From Armatimonadota bacterium (GTDB lineage Bacteria; Armatimonadota; Armatimonadia; Armatimonadales; Armatimonadaceae): DNA of 9,565 nucleotides. The DNA is taken from assembly GCA_014379275.1 (NCBI GenBank), contig JACMMA010000319.1:1-9565 (forward strand), written 5' to 3'. This document shows, in pieces, positions 5,725-9,565 of the stretch. The notes beneath the pieces are model-generated. The model ran no database searches, was not told the DNA's origin, and saw only the letters and a list, made by a program, of their open reading frames with translations. Numbering within the stretch: position 1 is the stretch's first letter; each line of letters opens with the position of its first letter. The position numbers and the translations under genes were made by a program.

Positions 5725-6319
5725 CCATCGCGTTTTGGAGGAGAGCCCGGACCGCCGTGTCGCTTTTCGGCGCGAGGATCGCCGCGCGGTTTATGTCGGC
5801 GTCGGCCATCTCTTTTTTGCCCAATTTGCGGTACGCGTTGGCGCGGACGATCAGTGCTTCGGGGTCATTCGGTTCCGCTCGCAGGCAAACGGTGATATCG
5901 GCGATGGCGGCACGCGCATCCGGCTTGGGACGCAAAAGAAGCGCACAGGCGCGGTGGAACAACAGAGCGAGACGTTCCTCGTGATCTTGCGGCAGGAGTT
6001 GTAGCGCGCTGTTGAAATCGGTGATCGCTTTTTGCTTGTAGTCGGAGCGCAGGTAGAGGACACCGCGCTGATGCAGAAGAGTCGCCCGTACCGTGTCGGT
6101 TTGGGCATCCGCCAAAAGCGGGTCGAAAAAGCGTGCCGCTAATTCCGTCGCGCGTTCCCCGGTTTGAATCGGGGAAGGAACATCCGGCGTCACCGTCCGC
6201 GCCGTGCTGTTGCCGCCGGAGGCGCTCGCCGACGCCGCGCACCAACCCGTGTTCGTTACCGCAATCAGTAGGCAGGCAGTAGCAGACGAAAACACGATAA
6301 ACCGAGACCATAGATGCAT
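5711..6319 (-). CDS. Exported TPR-repeat protein
   Basis: This is a 202-residue protein starting at the ATG at 6319. Residues 1-28 look like a signal peptide (MHLWSRF, then a hydrophobic stretch, then CAA/ASA). A low-complexity Ala/Ser/Thr linker follows. Three tetratricopeptide repeats cover about 78-110 (GVLYLRSDYKQKAITDFNSA), 117-150 (ACALLLRPKPDARAAIADI) and 152-185 (DPEALIVRANAYRKLGKKEM). TPRs are helical scaffolds for protein contacts, so it may organise partners in the periplasm. A GTG at 6334 in the same frame would lie almost at the predicted transcription start. The ATG is preferred because TGGA lies seven bases before it. The gene overlaps the DUF1287 frame by 14 bases and is probably first in a two-gene operon. 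The partner is unknown, though DUF1287 is the natural candidate. Confidence 0.82.
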   Translation of the reverse strand: MHLWSRFIVFSSATACLLIAVTNTGWCAASASASGGNSTARTVTPDVPSPIQTGERATELAARFFDPLLADAQTDTVRATLLHQRGVLYLRSDYKQKAITDFNSALQLLPQDHEERLALLFHRACALLLRPKPDARAAIADITVCLRAEPNDPEALIVRANAYRKLGKKEMADADINRAAILAPKSDTAVRALLQNAMGATR

Positions 6320-6340
6320 ACAATTTTCCAACACAGGATA

Positions 6341-6369
6341 ATTATAACACCGATTATGCGTGCTACCAG
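6341..6369 (-). promoter_or_regulatory. Extended -10 promoter for the TPR/DUF1287 unit
   Basis: On the minus strand TGTTATAAT (6349-6341) is a perfect TATAAT box with the TGn extension of sigma-70-type promoters. A weak -35 (CTGGTA, 6369-6364) sits 17 bases upstream and matches the consensus at only three positions, as is common for extended -10 promoters. Transcription would start near 6334, leaving a leader of about 15 bases before the ATG at 6319. This supports that start codon and separates the unit from dnaE. Confidence 0.55.
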
Positions 6370-6427
6370 GCGACTATGACGGATTTCACACCGACGAATA
6401 GCCGACCCGACCGTATCGAAGCGACGC

Positions 6428-9400
6428 CTACTCGATCCACGCCCGCCGCGCGCCGCCGCCGAGCATTTTACGCACCTGATCGAGGAACGCTTCGTCGGGC
6501 GACACCATCAGTTTTGTTTTCACCGTGTGCTCCCCCGAGGGGGTTTCTACCTTCAAAAAGAGCGGCGAGCCGCCTTCCTGCCCGCGAAACGCGTCGGAGA
6601 CCATGCGCAGGATCGTTTTCGACGACGAATCTATCCGTACGTAAACCTCGCGCACCCGCGCGTCTGCCGCCATCGCGTCCGGTACCACCTGGTCAATGCG
6701 CCCCGCGATCACCTCGATCTGCACGTTGCGATCCGCCGATGCTTCCTCGGTTTCGTTGCCCGCGTTCTTGTTAAACCGCTCGCGGTGTTGCGCCCGTCCC
6801 TTTACCGCGATCACCGCATTCTGGATCACGAGTCTCCCGAACTCGGCGGCGGTTTTCGTGAAACAGGTCACGCCGATGTTGCCCGTCGTGTCTTCGAGCG
6901 TCACGATCAACATCTGCTTCCCTTCTTTGGTATACACGGTACGCACGGCGGTGATCATGCCACCGATAACGACTTCCTGATTCGGTTGTGTTTCCTTGAG
7001 TTCGTCGATACGCATCGTCCTGAACTTGCGCTTTAGCTCCGTCTCGAACGGTTTGATCGGATGCTCGGTCAGGTAAATCCCGAGCAACTCCTTCTCGAAC
7101 CCCAGCCGCTCCCCGCGCGAAAAATCGGTGACGCTCACTTCGTTAACTGACACGCCGCGCACCGCCGCGTTGTCATCCGACGGTTCGTCGCCCCAGAGCG
7201 AGATCAGCCCGGCTTTAGCGTCTTTCGCGCCGCGCGCCGCCGCCATGGTGCAGTCGTCCAGGATTTCCAGCAGGGCGCGTCGGTTCTCACTGATTTCCGC
7301 GAACGTTCCGGCTTTGATCAGCATCTCGATCACCGACTTGCTGGTCAGTCCTTCGGCGAAAACGCGGTTGCAGAAATCCTCCAGCGACGTAAACTTGCCG
7401 CCCTTCTCCCGAGCGGACAGGATCGCGTCGATCGGCGCCCTGCCGACGTTTTTGATCGCCATCAGCCCGAAGCGGATCACCGTCTCGCCGTTCACGGTAA
7501 AGTCCGCGACCGATTCGTTCACGCACGGCGGGCGCACGGTCACGCCCATCCGCTCGCACTCCTCGATCGTGTTGACGACCTTTTCCGTGTTATCTATATA
7601 TGCACCCATCAGTGCGGCGAGGTATTCGGCGGGGTAGTTCGCTTTCAGATACGCCGTCTGGTACGCCACCATCGCATAACACGCGGCGTGCGCACCGTTA
7701 AATGCGTAGCCACTAAATGGCACTATTTCCGCGAAGATCTGCTCGGCGACCTTCTCTTTGATGCCTTTATCCGCCGCGCCTTTGAGGTAATGGACCTTCT
7801 GCTCGTCCATGTACTTCGCCTGCTTTTTCCCCATCGCGCGGCGGAGGATGTCGGCTTGCCCGAGTGAGAATCCGCCGATAGCCTGCACAATTTTGAGGAC
7901 CTGATCCTGGTAGACGATGACGCCGTAGGTTTCTTTCAGGATCGGCTCCAACAGCGGGTGCGCGTACTTGATCTTTTCCGGGTCGAACTTGCAGTTGATG
8001 AAGCGCGGGATGTGCGCGAGCGGTCCGGGGCGATACAGTGCCACCATCGCGGCAAGCTCCTTGACCGAGTTCGGTTTCAGATCCACGACGTATTTTCGCA
8101 TCCCCGCCGATTCTAACTGAAAGACGCCGGTCGTTTCGCCGCGCCCGAGCATGTCATACGCGCGTTTGGCGTCGGGGTGGCTGTAGTCGAGCGGGATGTC
8201 CCAAACGTCGATCTCCACGCCACGTTTTTCCTTGATCAACTTGACCGAGTTAGCGAGAATAGTCAGGTTGCTCAGGCCGAGGAAGTCCAATTTTAGAAGC
8301 CCGATGGACTCCAGCGAACTGTGCGGGAATTGTGTCACGATCAGCCCGTTGCGCAGTTCGAGCGGGGTATATTCGACCAGCGGACGGTCGGCGACCATGA
8401 TCCCGGCGGCGTGAACCGAAGCGTTGCGGCTCATGCCTTCGAGGCGTTTCGCGGTGTCGATCAGCTTCTTGGTCTGCGGGTTGTTCTGATAGTCGGCCTG
8501 GAATTCGGCGTTCGCGACCACGTCTTTTTCGGGCCAGCCGTTCATCGCCTTGTCGATGGAAACGCCGAGCGGGAGTGACGGGATCATGCGCGCGATGCGG
8601 TCGACATCGGGGAGGGGGAAGCCGAGGGCACGCCCCGAGTCGCGGATCGCGGCCTTCGCGCCCATGGTCCCGAACGTCGTGATGTAGGCGACGTTGTCTT
8701 TACCGTACTTATTGGTGACGTGCTCGATCACGTCGGCGCGTTTCGTGTCCTCGAAATCCATGTCGATATCCGGCATGGAGATGCGCTCCGGGTTCAAAAA
8801 CCGCTCGAAGGTCAGACCGTATTCCACCGGGTCCAGGTCGGTGATACCGAGGCAGTAGGACGCGAGCGAGCCCGCCGCCGAACCGCGGACGCCGAAGTAG
8901 ATGCCGGAAGAGCGGGCGTAGTTGGAAATGTCCATCACAATCAGGAAGTACTGCGAGAAGCCGGTCTGTTCGATAATTCCCAACTCGTATTCGAGGCGGT
9001 CCTTGTGAACATCGGACAGGTTTTTGATGCGGCGTGTCAACCCTTCGCGGCACAGATCGGTCATGTGCGTGTGCGGCGTTTTGCCCTCCGGGAGCGCGAC
9101 GGACGGCATCGGGACGCGCCCGGTCTCGATCTCCAGGTTGCACTTATCGGCGATTTCGAGCGTGTTATGCAGGGCGTCCGGGGCGAAGTTCTCGAACTTT
9201 TTCCACATCTCGTCGTAGGATTTCAGGTAGAACTCCTGCGGCAGATACTTCATGCGCTTGGGATCATCCACGTTGGTGCCGGTCTGGATGCAGATCAGTA
9301 CATCATGCGCATCGGCGTCCTCTTTGCGCAGGTAGTGGGCGTCGTTCGTGGCGACCATCTTGATACCCATCTGCTCGGCGATACGCTTGATCGTTTCGTT

Positions 9401-9565
9401 GATCTCGTCCTGCCCGGTCGCGCCGTGCCCCTGGATTTCGAGGTAATAGTCCTCGCCGAACACGTCACGGTACCACGCGGCGGTGTCGCGGACCCCTTCG
9501 AGCGAGCCTTTGCCCTCACGGATCGCGTGCGCCAGTTCGCCGCCCATGCACGCGGAGCAGATGAT
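6428..9565 (-). CDS. dnaE: DNA polymerase III alpha subunit, N-terminus beyond window
   Basis: This is the catalytic subunit of the replicative polymerase. The frame stays open to the window edge, where it begins IICSACMGGELAHAI, matching the SACLGGE motif of the PHP domain. Roughly 130-150 residues are missing. In the visible 1045 residues the PHP domain ends with TNDAHYLRKEDADAHDVL (near 74). The polymerase core has GVRGSAAGSLASYCLGITDL, the catalytic PDIDMDF (near 265) and the third Asp in LLKLDFLGLSNLT (near 426). The fingers region includes ALYRPGPLAHIPRFI and DILRRAMGKKQAKYMDEQ, then YAFNGAHAACYA (near 620). A tandem HhH region is followed by LISLW (near 785, at the clamp-binding position). 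An OB domain follows (about 860-925, VVIGGMITAVRTVYTKEGKQ), and the C-terminal domain ends in RRAWIE. No intein interrupts it. It is most like DnaE1-type enzymes. Two motif substitutions are noted in the findings. Confidence 0.97.
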   Translation of the reverse strand: MICSACMGGELAHAIREGKGSLEGVRDTAAWYRDVFGEDYYLEIQGHGATGQDEINETIKRIAEQMGIKMVATNDAHYLRKEDADAHDVLICIQTGTNVDDPKRMKYLPQEFYLKSYDEMWKKFENFAPDALHNTLEIADKCNLEIETGRVPMPSVALPEGKTPHTHMTDLCREGLTRRIKNLSDVHKDRLEYELGIIEQTGFSQYFLIVMDISNYARSSGIYFGVRGSAAGSLASYCLGITDLDPVEYGLTFERFLNPERISMPDIDMDFEDTKRADVIEHVTNKYGKDNVAYITTFGTMGAKAAIRDSGRALGFPLPDVDRIARMIPSLPLGVSIDKAMNGWPEKDVVANAEFQADYQNNPQTKKLIDTAKRLEGMSRNASVHAAGIMVADRPLVEYTPLELRNGLIVTQFPHSSLESIGLLKLDFLGLSNLTILANSVKLIKEKRGVEIDVWDIPLDYSHPDAKRAYDMLGRGETTGVFQLESAGMRKYVVDLKPNSVKELAAMVALYRPGPLAHIPRFINCKFDPEKIKYAHPLLEPILKETYGVIVYQDQVLKIVQAIGGFSLGQADILRRAMGKKQAKYMDEQKVHYLKGAADKGIKEKVAEQIFAEIVPFSGYAFNGAHAACYAMVAYQTAYLKANYPAEYLAALMGAYIDNTEKVVNTIEECERMGVTVRPPCVNESVADFTVNGETVIRFGLMAIKNVGRAPIDAILSAREKGGKFTSLEDFCNRVFAEGLTSKSVIEMLIKAGTFAEISENRRALLEILDDCTMAAARGAKDAKAGLISLWGDEPSDDNAAVRGVSVNEVSVTDFSRGERLGFEKELLGIYLTEHPIKPFETELKRKFRTMRIDELKETQPNQEVVIGGMITAVRTVYTKEGKQMLIVTLEDTTGNIGVTCFTKTAAEFGRLVIQNAVIAVKGRAQHRERFNKNAGNETEEASADRNVQIEVIAGRIDQVVPDAMAADARVREVYVRIDSSSKTILRMVSDAFRGQEGGSPLFLKVETPSGEHTVKTKLMVSPDEAFLDQVRKMLGGGARRAWIE

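Noticed and set aside
6347..6427. A rho-independent terminator after dnaE
   Set aside because: I found no strong GC stem followed by a T-run on the minus strand; only weak short complementarities are present.
6428..9565. An intein or frameshift in dnaE
   Set aside because: The conserved DnaE motifs follow each other with normal spacing, and no splicing-domain sequence interrupts them.

Overview
The window looks like chromosomal DNA of a GC-rich bacterium with a Gram-negative-type envelope. It carries a lipoprotein with a lipobox, a secreted repeat protein ending in a PEP-CTERM-like sorting tail, an RHS/YD-repeat protein, and a standard dnaE. The mix (PD40 lipoprotein, HAF-repeat protein, RHS fragments, DUF1287, and a nuclease-like gene of a type common in Cyanobacteria) would fit Armatimonadota or a similar environmental phylum. 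That placement is a guess from gene content, not something the sequence proves. Every convincing gene lies on the minus strand, so transcription runs from high to low coordinates.

Right third (6428-9565): most of dnaE, the replicative DNA polymerase III alpha subunit. Its N-terminus lies beyond the window edge. About 80 bases after its stop codon an extended -10 promoter (TGTTATAAT) drives a two-gene unit, a secreted TPR protein (5711-6319) followed with overlap by a DUF1287 envelope protein (4987-5724).

Middle (about 4020-4970): a gene graveyard. One piece is a PD-(D/E)XK-like nuclease gene with two frameshifts and one nonsense codon, readable only by joining frames. Abutting its stop codon is a roughly 190-base decayed RHS fragment, clearly similar to part of the RHS gene at the left end of the window.

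Left part (45-3996): three closely spaced genes, a PD40 beta-propeller lipoprotein, a HAF-repeat protein with a PEP-CTERM-like tail, and a 380-residue RHS piece that lacks the usual N-terminal part and stops within the RHS core-end motif. The 14-base and 11-base gaps suggest one transcript. All three probably act at or outside the cell surface. The RHS piece looks like a leftover of recombination rather than a complete toxin-delivery protein.

I see no CRISPR array, tRNA, rRNA, complete insertion sequence, or clearly new defence system. The most informative oddities are the paired RHS remnants, the near-reparable nuclease pseudogene, perfect hairpins at two stop codons, and two substitutions in normally conserved DnaE motifs.
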